This document shows positions 26,959-35,428 of a stretch of DNA of 64,000 nucleotides, one piece after another. The notes under the pieces are model-generated. The model was not told the origin of the DNA and ran no database searches. It worked only from the letters and a program-made list of their open reading frames with translations. How positions within the stretch are numbered: position 1 is the first letter of the stretch; the number at the start of each line of letters is the position of its first letter. A program made the translations under genes and the position numbers. Source of the stretch: Bacteroidota bacterium. Lineage in GTDB: Bacteria > Bacteroidota > Bacteroidia > Flavobacteriales_D > Crocinitomicaceae. The DNA lies in assembly GCA_016192075.1 (NCBI GenBank), contig JACPUU010000016.1, positions 62,001 to 126,000 of the forward strand, read 5' to 3'.

Positions 26959-28902
26959 ATGATTCGTCTGGCAGAGCTTTCATATCATTTACCACAGGGG
27001 TTTTTGTATAAAAATATTTCCATGTTTCTGGACAGGGGAGATAAAATTGGATTGACCGGTAAAAACGGTGTGGGCAAATCAACCCTGCTCAAATTAATTC
27101 ACGGTGACATTACACCTACAGAGGGAGCCGTCATCCGGGAAAAAAACCTGAAAATTGGCTTTCTGACCCAGGACCTGGATATTGAAAAGAATTTTTCAGC
27201 CCGTGAATACATTGAACGCAGCAACGTGGAGGTTAAAGAATTAAAAAACCGGCTTGATTTTGTAAATCATCAGCTGGTTACCCGCACCGATTATGAGTCA
27301 GATGAATATGCTGCCCTGGTAGATGACGTTACACATCTCAATGACCGTTTAACGTTGCTGGATGCGCATCATTTTGCTGAGCGAATTGAACATGTGTTGA
27401 AAGGGCTTGGATTTAAACCGGCTGAATTTGACAACATGATTGGCAGTTTCAGCGGCGGTTGGCAAATGCGTATTGAACTGGCTAAATTGCTGGTGAATAA
27501 CCCCGATGTGCTGCTGATAGATGAGCCTACCAATCACCTGGACATTGTCTCTATTCAATGGCTGGAACAGTATTTAAAAAGCTATAAGGGCGGGCTGGTA
27601 CTTATCTCTCACGATAAGCGTTTTTTGGATAATGTCACCAACCGTACCATTGAAATTGCCAATCAGCGGCTGTATGATTATAAGTGCAATTATTCAAAAT
27701 ACCTGGTGCTGCATGCTGAAGAACTGGAGCGTACCATGCAGGCCAAAAAAAATCAGGATCGTGAAATAAAACGAACCGAAGATCTGATCAACAAATACCG
27801 CGCAAAAGCCAACAAAGCTTCGTTTGCCCAAAGTCTCATAAAAAAACTGGATAAGGTTGAGCGTATTGAAATAGACACCATTGAACGAAAAGCGTTTAAC
27901 CTGAAATTTTCACACTCAAATCCGTCCGGAAGAATGGTGCTTGATTTGAAAGGTGTAAGCAAAAATTACGGTTCTAAGATAATTTTTGATAACATGGACC
28001 TTGTTTTGGGAAGAGGAGAAAAGGTAGCGCTGCTTGGACCAAACGGCGTAGGAAAATCTACCCTCATCAAGGCTATTACAAAAGAGACCGGTCACGATGG
28101 TGTCATTGAGTTTGGACACAATGTTTCTATTGGTTATTTTGCGCAGGATTCGGCTGAAAAGCTCAACGGTGAAAAAACAGTTTTTGAAACCATTGATGAT
28201 ATTGCAGAAGGAGAGAAACGTAAAGACATCCGCAATATTTTGGGTGCTTTTCTTTTTGGCGGGGAAGAGATTGATAAAAAAGTAAAAGTGTTATCCGGCG
28301 GTGAGCGCACACGGCTTGCAATTTGCAAATTGCTTTTTCAGGATTTTAATTTCCTGATTATGGATGAGCCTACAAACCACCTTGATCTCAACAGTAAAGA
28401 AATTTTGAAAGATGCCCTGCGGTCTTACGAAGGAACCATTCTGCTGGTATCGCACGATCGTGATTTTCTGGATGGATTGAGTAATAAAATATGGGAAATT
28501 CAGGCAGGTAAAATCCGCACTCACTATTTTGGTGTGAATGAATTTTTAGAGCGCATAGCGGCAGATTTTGCTGAGGCTAAAACCCGTCTGTCTGACGGAC
28601 AGGCATCGTCCAAAGCAGAAAAAACGGTAACTGAACCGGTGGTCTCCAACAACGTGCAGAAGAAAGAAGATAAGGCGCAGCAGAAAAAGCTGGAAAATCA
28701 ATTGAAAAAAGTAGAGCGGGAGATTGAAGAGATGGAGATTTCAGTGAAAGAAAAACTGAAAGCACTGGAATCAGCAGATTTTAATAACATCGAAAAATTT
28801 GCACAAATCACCGCAGACTATGAGGCAGCTAAAACCAGGCTTGATCAGCTTATGACTTCCTGGGAAGGTGTGCAGCTTGAATTGGATATGATCAAAGCCT
28901 AG
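26959..28902 (+). CDS. ABC-F family ATPase (ribosome-associated type)
   Basis: 647 residues, two ABC cassettes in one chain without membrane segments. Cassette 1: Walker A TGKNGVGKSTLL (about 35-46), signature FSGGWQMRIELAKLL, Walker B LLIDEPTNHLD. Cassette 2: Walker A GPNGVGKSTLI, signature LSGGERTRLAICKLL, Walker B LIMDEPTNHLD. The linker between them (about 255-310, AEELERTMQAKKNQDREIKRTEDLI...) is the P-site tRNA-interaction motif region. The C-terminal 90 residues form a Lys/Glu-rich coiled coil. ABC-F proteins bind the ribosomal E site and relieve stalled translation or protect against antibiotics. The overall layout is like Uup/YheS; which subgroup cannot be settled by reading. It overlaps the end of the convergent acyltransferase gene by four bases. 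Confidence 0.94.
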   Translation: MIRLAELSYHLPQGFLYKNISMFLDRGDKIGLTGKNGVGKSTLLKLIHGDITPTEGAVIREKNLKIGFLTQDLDIEKNFSAREYIERSNVEVKELKNRLDFVNHQLVTRTDYESDEYAALVDDVTHLNDRLTLLDAHHFAERIEHVLKGLGFKPAEFDNMIGSFSGGWQMRIELAKLLVNNPDVLLIDEPTNHLDIVSIQWLEQYLKSYKGGLVLISHDKRFLDNVTNRTIEIANQRLYDYKCNYSKYLVLHAEELERTMQAKKNQDREIKRTEDLINKYRAKANKASFAQSLIKKLDKVERIEIDTIERKAFNLKFSHSNPSGRMVLDLKGVSKNYGSKIIFDNMDLVLGRGEKVALLGPNGVGKSTLIKAITKETGHDGVIEFGHNVSIGYFAQDSAEKLNGEKTVFETIDDIAEGEKRKDIRNILGAFLFGGEEIDKKVKVLSGGERTRLAICKLLFQDFNFLIMDEPTNHLDLNSKEILKDALRSYEGTILLVSHDRDFLDGLSNKIWEIQAGKIRTHYFGVNEFLERIAADFAEAKTRLSDGQASSKAEKTVTEPVVSNNVQKKEDKAQQKKLENQLKKVEREIEEMEISVKEKLKALESADFNNIEKFAQITADYEAAKTRLDQLMTSWEGVQLELDMIKA

Positions 28903-30011
28903 GCCTTTTTGAATTCCCGCTTAAGCATTAAAAGTGGTTTCTCCATAAAGTTGTAGCTTATGTCGGCAACAATCCAGGAAAGAACAAAGGCAACAAACGT
29001 AAAAGCAACTTTGACCGTTGCTGATGAAATTTCAAAATCCAGTGAATCAATCCCGATAATAATCATAACACTGATAATGGATTGGTAAACAATAATTCCG
29101 AAACTTATTTTGCCCATGTGACTAAACACCTTGTTGTTTCTGAATTTTACAGGAGAGCTTTTTCCAAAGGTCTGGTCAATAACCACAAATGAATAGAAGG
29201 TGCAGGTGAAAAAGGGTACCACTGCGGCGTAAATGGAATTTGGAGAAAGTAAATAGCCGCCAATAACCAACGCAAGTCCGGCAATGTAAACCGGCAAAAT
29301 GAGTTTTTTAGGAATGAGTTTTATTTTTTCAAGATAAGGAGAATCTTCCCGTATCATTTTAGCCAGTATGGCACCAATACCAATGGGAGTGCCATAGGCC
29401 AGCGTGTCAAACACAAAGTCAGCGTCTATAAAATAGTAGAATATTCTGTCAGCGGTGCCAATACAAAGACATACAATAACTACCTGCACCAGGGTTGATT
29501 TCAGGTATTTCATGGCAAGTCCCCAAAGAATGTAAAACTGAATAAACATGTAAATGGTCCAGATAACAGAGAGGTAAACATACTGTTCTTTCGATGCAGT
29601 TCCCAGGTAATTTGGTACCATTGCCAGGTAGGTGTATGGTGAGGGCGGGGCGACCGAATTCAGTTTAAGAATATTCAGAATCCACGGGTAGAGAATAAAC
29701 GTAAAAAAAAGACCTATCAGCAGCAGGGGGGCCAGTTTGAAAAAGCGTCTCAGGTAAAAATTACGCAGTGAAAAAGCATGGGTGTATTTATACTCTCTCA
29801 GGGCGTGTGAGGTAAGCAGGAATGAGGAAATAAAAAAGAAAAAATCAAGACTGTTTTGCTTGATATAACCCAATAACAATGTTATTTCATAATGAATACC
29901 TTCATTATGGGTGTGTGTCAGGTAAAAGGTACAAAAAAGAAAAACCGGAATCAAAGCGAAAAATCGGAGTGAATCGATGTCTTTAAAATGAAGCCGCTTT
30001 GATTTAGGCAT
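28899..30011 (-). CDS. Acyltransferase 3 family membrane protein
   Basis: 370 residues with about ten transmembrane helices. The N-terminus HFKDIDSLRFFALIPVFLFCTFYLTH is the acyltransferase 3 (OafA/NodX) signature, although the usual catalytic-region His appears in HTHNEG rather than in a classic H-x-F block. DFFFFISSFLLTSHALREY and NFYLRRFFKLAPLLLIGLFF are typical second- and third-helix motifs. The family acetylates or acylates sugars of O-antigen, capsule or peptidoglycan at the inner membrane. It stands alone, convergent with the ABC-F gene and divergent from lnt. The substrate is unknown. Confidence 0.88.
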   Translation of the reverse strand: MPKSKRLHFKDIDSLRFFALIPVFLFCTFYLTHTHNEGIHYEITLLLGYIKQNSLDFFFFISSFLLTSHALREYKYTHAFSLRNFYLRRFFKLAPLLLIGLFFTFILYPWILNILKLNSVAPPSPYTYLAMVPNYLGTASKEQYVYLSVIWTIYMFIQFYILWGLAMKYLKSTLVQVVIVCLCIGTADRIFYYFIDADFVFDTLAYGTPIGIGAILAKMIREDSPYLEKIKLIPKKLILPVYIAGLALVIGGYLLSPNSIYAAVVPFFTCTFYSFVVIDQTFGKSSPVKFRNNKVFSHMGKISFGIIVYQSIISVMIIIGIDSLDFEISSATVKVAFTFVAFVLSWIVADISYNFMEKPLLMLKREFKKA

Positions 30012-30107
30012 TTTGCTGTTAACTAATTACTAATCAAATATAAAATTATTCTGAACAAAAATTAACACTCGTTTTAGGCGTTATGCACAGGGATCTCTGA
30101 ATAAGTG

Positions 30108-30115
30108 TAATTTTG
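30108..30115 (+). promoter_or_regulatory. -7 promoter box of lnt
   Basis: TAATTTTG fits TAnnTTTG and ends six bases before the lnt ATG (30121), again suggesting a leaderless transcript. No clear -33 TTTG at 19-base spacing was seen. Confidence 0.4.
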
Positions 30116-30120
30116 TAATA

Positions 30121-31725
30121 ATGGAAATCAGGTTAATACAATTAGTTCTGCTGACGTTTGTTGGTGGAATTGCCATGGGGGTTAGTTTTCCGTTCACCGG
30201 CAGTTTGTTTCCGATCGCATTTATCGCGTTTATGCCTTTGCTGCTGATCAATATGCAGCTGAATAAATTCGGGCGCGGTAGATTCTGGATACGGTTTGGC
30301 CTGAATTACCTGTATTTTCTGCTCTTTAATACCATTACCAGCTGGTGGATCTATTACGCATCTGAAGAAGGTGTTTACATGGCTGTGCTGGCCAATTCGC
30401 TGCTTATGACAGTGCCATTCTTTTTTGGTGCGTTTATCACCAGGCAGCTGGGGGAGGGGCGCGGGCTTTTAGCCATTATGGTTTTGTGGATGTCGTTTGA
30501 ATACCTTCACTTTTATTGGGAATTGTCATGGCCATGGCTGAATTTAGGTCACATACTGGGAGATACCCCAAAACTTATGCAATGGTATGAATACAGCGGC
30601 GTAACAGGGGGCACTTTCTGGGTTTTGCTGATCAATGTATTTGTTTACCTGATTGTCCGCAACCTGGTGGTTCGTAAAGAAACACTGAAAATACAAACAC
30701 CCATTTTTTTGTTTATTGCATTGGGGCTCATCATTCCGGTTTCAAGTTCCCTTTTCATTTATTACACGTACGAAGAAAAAATTGATCCGGTAGATATTGT
30801 GGTGGCTCAGCCCAACATTGAGGCACATCATGAAAAATTCTACACCCCCTGGACTGTACAGCTTGAAAAAATGTTCAGACTGGCTGAACCGGAAGTGACA
30901 GCGAACGTTGACCTGGTACTTTGCCCTGAAACGGCAATTAATATTGGGCTGGATGAAAAAGCACTGGATGAGGAGCAACCGATCCGCTATGTGCGGTCAT
31001 TTCAAAATCTGAAAGAGGGGGTGCCGGTTTTGATAGGTGCCTTTACTCAGGCTTTTTTCAGGGAAGAAAACAGTCCAGCTTCCCGCCCGTATGCTGATTT
31101 CTGGTATGAAGATTATAATACGGCGCTGCTGATAGATCCGCTTAAACCCATTCAGTCGTACCACAAATCAAAACTGGTGCTGGGCTCTGAAAAATTACCC
31201 TTTGTGGGCCTCTTACCTTTTCTTAAAGATTATTCAGTAGAGCTTGGAGGTACTTCCGGCTTACTGGGAACAGGCGCCGAACCTGAGGTATTTGAGGCCA
31301 GCGGGGTGCATTTTGCCCCGGTTATATGCTACGAGTCGGTGTATGGTGAGTATGTCAGCTACTATACCCGAAAAGGGGCTGAAATTATTACCGTTATTAC
31401 CAATGACGGCTGGTGGCAGGATACTCCGGGATATAAGCAGCACCGCATGTTTTCACAAATAAGAGCAATTGAAAACCGCCGCAGTGTGGCCCGGTCAGCC
31501 AATACCGGTGTGTCATGCTTCATTGATCAGCGCGGTGAAATTATTAGTGAACTGCGATACAATGAGGCCGGGGTTTTGCATGAATCAATCAATAAAAACA
31601 CCGCGTTTACCTTTTTTGTAAAATACGGCGATATTTTTGGCCGTATTGCCCTTTTTATGGCTATCGGGCTTTTTATTTTTGCCTGTGTCACATACCTTAA
31701 AAGCAAAGGTATCAGAACCAGTTAA
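30121..31725 (+). CDS. lnt: Apolipoprotein N-acyltransferase
   Basis: 534 residues. The N-terminal half has six or so transmembrane helices (for example MAVLANSLLMTVPFFFGAF, LLAIMVLWMSFEYLHFYWEL). The periplasmic nitrilase-fold domain (about 220-490) carries the catalytic triad: Glu in LVLCPETAIN, Lys in SYHKSKLVLGSEKLP and Cys in PVICYESVYG. A final helix (about 507-528) returns to the membrane. Lnt adds the third acyl chain to the N-terminal Cys of lipoproteins, the last step of maturation; GldK and the LptE-like protein here are likely substrates. It is unlinked to lgt or lspA in this window and is followed by grpE-dnaJ. Confidence 0.95.
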   Translation: MEIRLIQLVLLTFVGGIAMGVSFPFTGSLFPIAFIAFMPLLLINMQLNKFGRGRFWIRFGLNYLYFLLFNTITSWWIYYASEEGVYMAVLANSLLMTVPFFFGAFITRQLGEGRGLLAIMVLWMSFEYLHFYWELSWPWLNLGHILGDTPKLMQWYEYSGVTGGTFWVLLINVFVYLIVRNLVVRKETLKIQTPIFLFIALGLIIPVSSSLFIYYTYEEKIDPVDIVVAQPNIEAHHEKFYTPWTVQLEKMFRLAEPEVTANVDLVLCPETAINIGLDEKALDEEQPIRYVRSFQNLKEGVPVLIGAFTQAFFREENSPASRPYADFWYEDYNTALLIDPLKPIQSYHKSKLVLGSEKLPFVGLLPFLKDYSVELGGTSGLLGTGAEPEVFEASGVHFAPVICYESVYGEYVSYYTRKGAEIITVITNDGWWQDTPGYKQHRMFSQIRAIENRRSVARSANTGVSCFIDQRGEIISELRYNEAGVLHESINKNTAFTFFVKYGDIFGRIALFMAIGLFIFACVTYLKSKGIRTS

Positions 31726-31781
31726 CCGGCAGTATTGGCGGGATTCTTTGCCAGATTTTCAGACATACTTTATTTTAGATG

Positions 31782-31789
31782 TACCTTTG
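31782..31789 (+). promoter_or_regulatory. -7 promoter box of grpE-dnaJ
   Basis: TACCTTTG fits the Bacteroidota -7 consensus, 58 bases before the grpE ATG. No CIRCE or other heat-shock operator was recognised beside it. Confidence 0.45.
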
Positions 31790-31847
31790 CGTGACACATT
31801 GTCCTGAAAATGGCGTTGGCAGCCTATTTGAGGAGAAGTGAACAAAA

Positions 31848-32411
31848 ATGTCAGACATGTCAAAAAAAGAGAACGAGGAAACACATTCTGAACCGATCAT
31901 TAACCCTGAATCACAGGTACAGGGAGAAGAGTCACAGGCTGAAATTACAGATCAGGCATCTGCCCCCGAAGGAGATGCTGAAAAAAAAATTGCTGAATTG
32001 AACGACAAATACATTCGTCTTTATTCTGATTTTGATAATTTCAGAAAGAGAACACTAAAAGAAAAAGCAGACATTATAAATTCTGCAAGTTCAGATGTGC
32101 TTAAAGACCTGCTGGTAATTCTGGATGATTTTGAGCGTGCTATTGCCAACAATGATAAGGTAGAAGATGTGACTGTTTTGCGTGAAAGTTTTAAACTGAT
32201 TCAGCATAAACTGATACTGGCGCTTCAAAACAAAGGGTTGGAATCAGTAGATTCAAAAGGAGAAGTGTTTGATGCCGATAAACATGAGGCCATTACCAAT
32301 GTGCCGGTTACAGATGCCTCACAAAAAGGTAAAGTCATTGATGTAGTTGAACGCGGATATAATTTAAGAGGAAAAACATTGCGGTTTGCAAAGGTGATTG
32401 TTGGTCAATAA
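31848..32411 (+). CDS. grpE: Nucleotide exchange factor GrpE
   Basis: 187 residues. An acidic, disordered N-terminus (residues 1-45) leads into the long dimerising helix (KKIAELNDKYIRLYSDFDNFRKRTLKEKADIINSAS). The beta-domain at the C-terminus has HKLILALQNKGLESVDSKGEVFDADKHEAI and VIDVVERGYNLRGKTLRFAKVIVGQ, the family signature. GrpE releases ADP from DnaK. It is 24 bases upstream of dnaJ; dnaK itself is not in the window. An overlapping open frame starting at 31810 is a shadow. Confidence 0.96.
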   Translation: MSDMSKKENEETHSEPIINPESQVQGEESQAEITDQASAPEGDAEKKIAELNDKYIRLYSDFDNFRKRTLKEKADIINSASSDVLKDLLVILDDFERAIANNDKVEDVTVLRESFKLIQHKLILALQNKGLESVDSKGEVFDADKHEAITNVPVTDASQKGKVIDVVERGYNLRGKTLRFAKVIVGQ

Positions 32412-32435
32412 CCTGCACGCAAAAAAGTAAAAACG

Positions 32436-33560
32436 ATGAGTCAGAAGAGAGATTATTACGATGTATTGGGTGTAGGTAAAAACGCAGATGAGCAGGAAAT
32501 AAAAAAAGCGTATCGCAAAATTGCGTTGAAATATCACCCGGATAAAAACCCGGACGATAAAGCGGCAGAAGAAAAATTTAAAGAAGCGGCAGAAGCGTAT
32601 GAGGTGCTCAGTAACCCTGATAAAAGGGCGCGGTACGATCGTTTTGGTCACCAGGGTGTAGGTGGCGCATCAGGTGGTGCGGGCTACGGAGGTGGCATGA
32701 ACATGGAAGATATTTTTGATCAGTTCGGAGATATTTTTGGAAGTTCATTCGGCGGCAGAGGTTTTGGCGGCGGCGGTGGCGGTTCACGCGCTGTTCGTGG
32801 ATCTGACCTGCGCATAAAAATCAAATTGAACCTGAAAGAAATTGCAACCGGTGTTAAAAAGAAACTCAAAGTAAACAAACTGGTAAATGCTGAGGGGGTT
32901 ACTTTTAATACCTGTAAAACCTGTAATGGTCAGGGGCGTATTTTGCGCGTCACGCAAACCATGCTGGGGGCCATGCAAACCCAATCAACCTGTCACACCT
33001 GTCACGGAACCGGTAAAATCATTGACAAAAAACCAGCCGGTGCTGATGCTCAGGGATTGAAAAGACAAGAAGAGGTGGTGGAAGTAAACATTCCTGCCGG
33101 GGTGGGAGAAGGCATGCAGTTAAAAGTCAGTGGTCAGGGAAATGCCGGGCCGTTTGGCGGATATCCGGGAGATTTGCTGGTTGTTATTGAAGAAGAAAAA
33201 CATGAACACCTGCAGCGCGATGGTGAAAACCTGCATGCTGAGGCGTATATCAGCTTTACCGATGCGGTGCTTGGAAATACCATTGAAGTACCGCTCATTG
33301 AAGGAAAAGCAAAAATCAAAATCGATCCGGGCACACAAAGCGGTAAAATGCTGCGTTTGCGGGGCAAGGGGCTTCCAAGTTTAAATGGTTACGGCAGCGG
33401 TGATTTGTTTGTGCACATCAACGTATGGACACCTAAAAAAGTCAGTGCTGAAGAAAAGGCAATTCTTGAAAAATTAGGGCAGTCAGACAATTTTATACCA
33501 AAACCTGAAGCCAGAGAACAAGGGTTCTTTAAGAAAATGAAAGATTTTTTCCAGGGGTAA
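32436..33560 (+). CDS. dnaJ: Chaperone DnaJ with only two of four zinc motifs
   Basis: 374 residues. The J domain (1-70) contains YHPDKNPDD with the DnaK-stimulating HPD. A Gly-rich linker with a GGGGGG-like run (about 72-125) follows, then a zinc region and the two C-terminal client-binding domains ([38 protein letters not shown]). A standard DnaJ has four CxxCxGxG motifs; here only CKTCNGQG (about 160-167) and CHTCHGTG (about 186-193) exist. The places of motif I (after KKLKVNKL) and motif IV ([14 protein letters not shown]) have no Cys. The two survivors are motifs II and III, which together bind zinc II, the site needed for work with DnaK; zinc I is lost as a unit. This looks like a lineage feature, not damage. 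Confidence 0.96.
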   Translation: MSQKRDYYDVLGVGKNADEQEIKKAYRKIALKYHPDKNPDDKAAEEKFKEAAEAYEVLSNPDKRARYDRFGHQGVGGASGGAGYGGGMNMEDIFDQFGDIFGSSFGGRGFGGGGGGSRAVRGSDLRIKIKLNLKEIATGVKKKLKVNKLVNAEGVTFNTCKTCNGQGRILRVTQTMLGAMQTQSTCHTCHGTGKIIDKKPAGADAQGLKRQEEVVEVNIPAGVGEGMQLKVSGQGNAGPFGGYPGDLLVVIEEEKHEHLQRDGENLHAEAYISFTDAVLGNTIEVPLIEGKAKIKIDPGTQSGKMLRLRGKGLPSLNGYGSGDLFVHINVWTPKKVSAEEKAILEKLGQSDNFIPKPEAREQGFFKKMKDFFQG

Positions 33561-33615
33561 GCCTGGTTGAAATGAATGTGCCTATCAACTATCGGCCAGT
33601 TGCAATAACCGGTTT

Positions 33616-34425
33616 TTAGAAGAAATAATTTCCGGCTTCTTTTGAGTTCAGAATAAGTACAGGAACACCTTCTTTGTTTGTAATAAGGCTTTGCGCAAAG
33701 GTGTCAAACTGGGGCAGTAAACTGTCGCTGTGATAGGCAAACGCAATCAGGTTTGCTTTTTCTTTTACGGCATAATTCACAATATCTGCTGAAAATCCTT
33801 TTACTTTAGGAATCACTGCAGCAACATATTTAACTCCTTTTTCTTTGAATTGCTTTGAAATAAGTCCGCTGTGAACGGCGCATTTTAATTTCAGATTACT
33901 GTCTATTTTTTTCTCTGTCAGAATGTGAATCTCTGATTTGGTCATTCCTGCCAAACCGCTTGTTACCTGCTCAATCTGCAGACTTTCCTGAGACTCGTCA
34001 ATCGGAACAACAATTTTACTCAAATCGGTTCCGGTAAATTTTTGCTGCACTACCAGAAACGGAACATAGGTGCTGGTAATTACCTTGATCGCAAAACTTC
34101 CGAATAATTTTTGCATTCCCACTGCGCCATGTGTTCCCATAATTATGAGGGAAGATTTTAGTTCGGCCGCTTTAGAAGCAATATCCGTAAATATGGTTCC
34201 TGATTTGATATGGTAGTTAACAATAACTTCGGATGGCTTATTTTTTAGTCCTGAAATGATTTTTTCGCATTGTGCCGTGGCCTTCGTCCGTTCTTTCTCA
34301 TCTTTAACAACGTGCAGAATATCTACATTGGCCTTAATCGTATCCGCCAGGGTGATGGCATAATTAAGCGCATTGTCACCAACCGGGGTAAAATCATGAG
34401 GGACTAATATCGATCGACGTTCCAT
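33616..34425 (-). CDS. Universal stress protein, tandem UspA domains
   Basis: 269 residues made of two UspA-like domains (about 3-140 and 141-265). The first starts RRSILVPHDFTPVGDNALNYAITLAD and has LIIMGTHGAVGMQKLFGSFAIKVI, a near-canonical G-x2-G-x9-G nucleotide-binding loop. The second starts SKIVVPIDESQESLQIEQV and is weaker, with LIAFAYHSD in place of the glycine loop. USPs are cytoplasmic stress proteins, some binding ATP. It is a single gene, convergent with dnaJ after 55 bases. The partner and trigger are not evident. Confidence 0.9.
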   Translation of the reverse strand: MERRSILVPHDFTPVGDNALNYAITLADTIKANVDILHVVKDEKERTKATAQCEKIISGLKNKPSEVIVNYHIKSGTIFTDIASKAAELKSSLIIMGTHGAVGMQKLFGSFAIKVITSTYVPFLVVQQKFTGTDLSKIVVPIDESQESLQIEQVTSGLAGMTKSEIHILTEKKIDSNLKLKCAVHSGLISKQFKEKGVKYVAAVIPKVKGFSADIVNYAVKEKANLIAFAYHSDSLLPQFDTFAQSLITNKEGVPVLILNSKEAGNYFF

Positions 34426-34852
34426 AGTTTTAAAGATCTTATTGGTGTAAAGATAACAAAAAGAAAAAAATAGGTTAAATGGGCCCGAATAGTTGTGCTG
34501 ATGCCCATTTTACAAGAGATTTACAGCTCATCCCTGTCCTGGCAGTCTGAATTTCAGTATCTGTATAACCTAATCTACTGATTTGGTTATAGGTGGTATT
34601 GTAAGGATTAATAACGCACATACACTGAAAAATTGTTCTTTTAGTGGGTTTTAGATTGAAATCAGTTTACCTGAATCCAATTTGCTCTTTGGAATATTCA
34701 GATTCCATGGATTTGCAGATGCTCTATCTGCCAGAAATCTGTTTTTGCATTGTCAGATAGCCGGTTTTAGCTTTCTCTCTGAAAAAAGCAGAACAGCTAA
34801 GTTCCGATTGGTAAGTACCAATAGAACTTTGAAAGGGTGATGCAAACCATTG
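34426..34852. other. Intergenic region without a supported gene
   Basis: 427 bases between the universal stress gene and the decayed transposase. No gene is supported on either strand. It holds a 7-bp inverted repeat ATTGGTA-AG-TACCAAT (34807-34822) just beyond the end of the transposase relic, and TATAACC/GGTTATA (34564-34570, 34585-34591). The first may be a remnant of an element end. Confidence 0.5.
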
Positions 34853-35338
34853 TCATTTTGCCCGCAAAAAATTTTTGTTCTCCGGATCAATCCACTCAAA
34901 TAAATAGCGCTCCTCCTACTGAATTTCAAATTTTTTAAGCAGGTCAACGTATTCTTTTTTAAACGACGATTTTTTGTGATGCTCCTCCTGTTTTAAAATA
35001 TACCAGTATACTTTTCTGACCTGTGAATGCGCATGTGAAAATGCGCCATACCCTTCCTGCCAGCAGAATTTCTGCTTTAGAAATCCGATTTTAGTTATAA
35101 AATTACTGGAGTTGTTTTTTACATCTCTCATCAGATCTGAAAACGAAACGGATGCGTTGAGTCCTGCCAAAATGTGAACATGATCTTCTACACCATTGAC
35201 GATAATGGGTTTCTGATTTTTTTCTTTGATGATGCCGGAGATGTATTTGAAAACTTCTTGTCTCCAGTCAGGGTGTAAGAGGTTTTATCAGCCTTTTACA
35301 GCAACGACGAAGTGGATGTAGATTTGTGTAAAGGTTCC
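34853..35338 (-). pseudogene. Decayed REP-associated tyrosine transposase (IS200-like TnpA, Y1/HUH)
   Basis: Read on the minus strand from 35338, one frame gives GTFTQIYIHFVVAVKG, two stops, NLLHPDWRQEVFKYI, VEDHVHILAGLN, NNSSNFITKIGF, KFCWQEGYGAFSHAHSQV, YILKQEEHHKKSSFKKEY, a stop, then RYLFEWIDPENK. This is the full course of the Y1 transposase family including the metal-binding HxH (HVH) and the Tyr of YILKQEEHH. It is broken by TGA and TAA at 35285-35290 and by TAG at 34916-34918, with no frameshift, and no in-frame ATG remains at the expected start. Such single-copy transposases act on short palindromic repeats in trans. The gene is dead but recently so, since the frame is intact apart from stops. 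Confidence 0.82.
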
Positions 35339-35364
35339 GGTTCTTTTTTGTTGTTTTCATGTTT

Positions 35365-35416
35365 TTAGCGTCATTTCACTCCTTCAGGGGTTAGCGTTGT
35401 TTCACTCTTTCGGGGC
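35365..35416. repeat. Two-copy 26-base tandem repeat beside the transposase relic
   Basis: The unit TTAGCGTYRTTTCACTCYTT is followed by CRGGGG; the copies are 35365-35390 and 35391-35416 and differ at five positions. It lies between the start side of the transposase relic and the end of comM, so it may be part of the element or its target. Confidence 0.55.
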
Positions 35417-35428
35417 GGGGGGAAAAGA

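Noticed and set aside
34753-34947. 64-residue open frame on the minus strand beside the transposase relic
   Set aside because: It overlaps the relic's end in a different frame; the relic frame gives the family's C-terminal YLFEWI-like sequence, this one does not.
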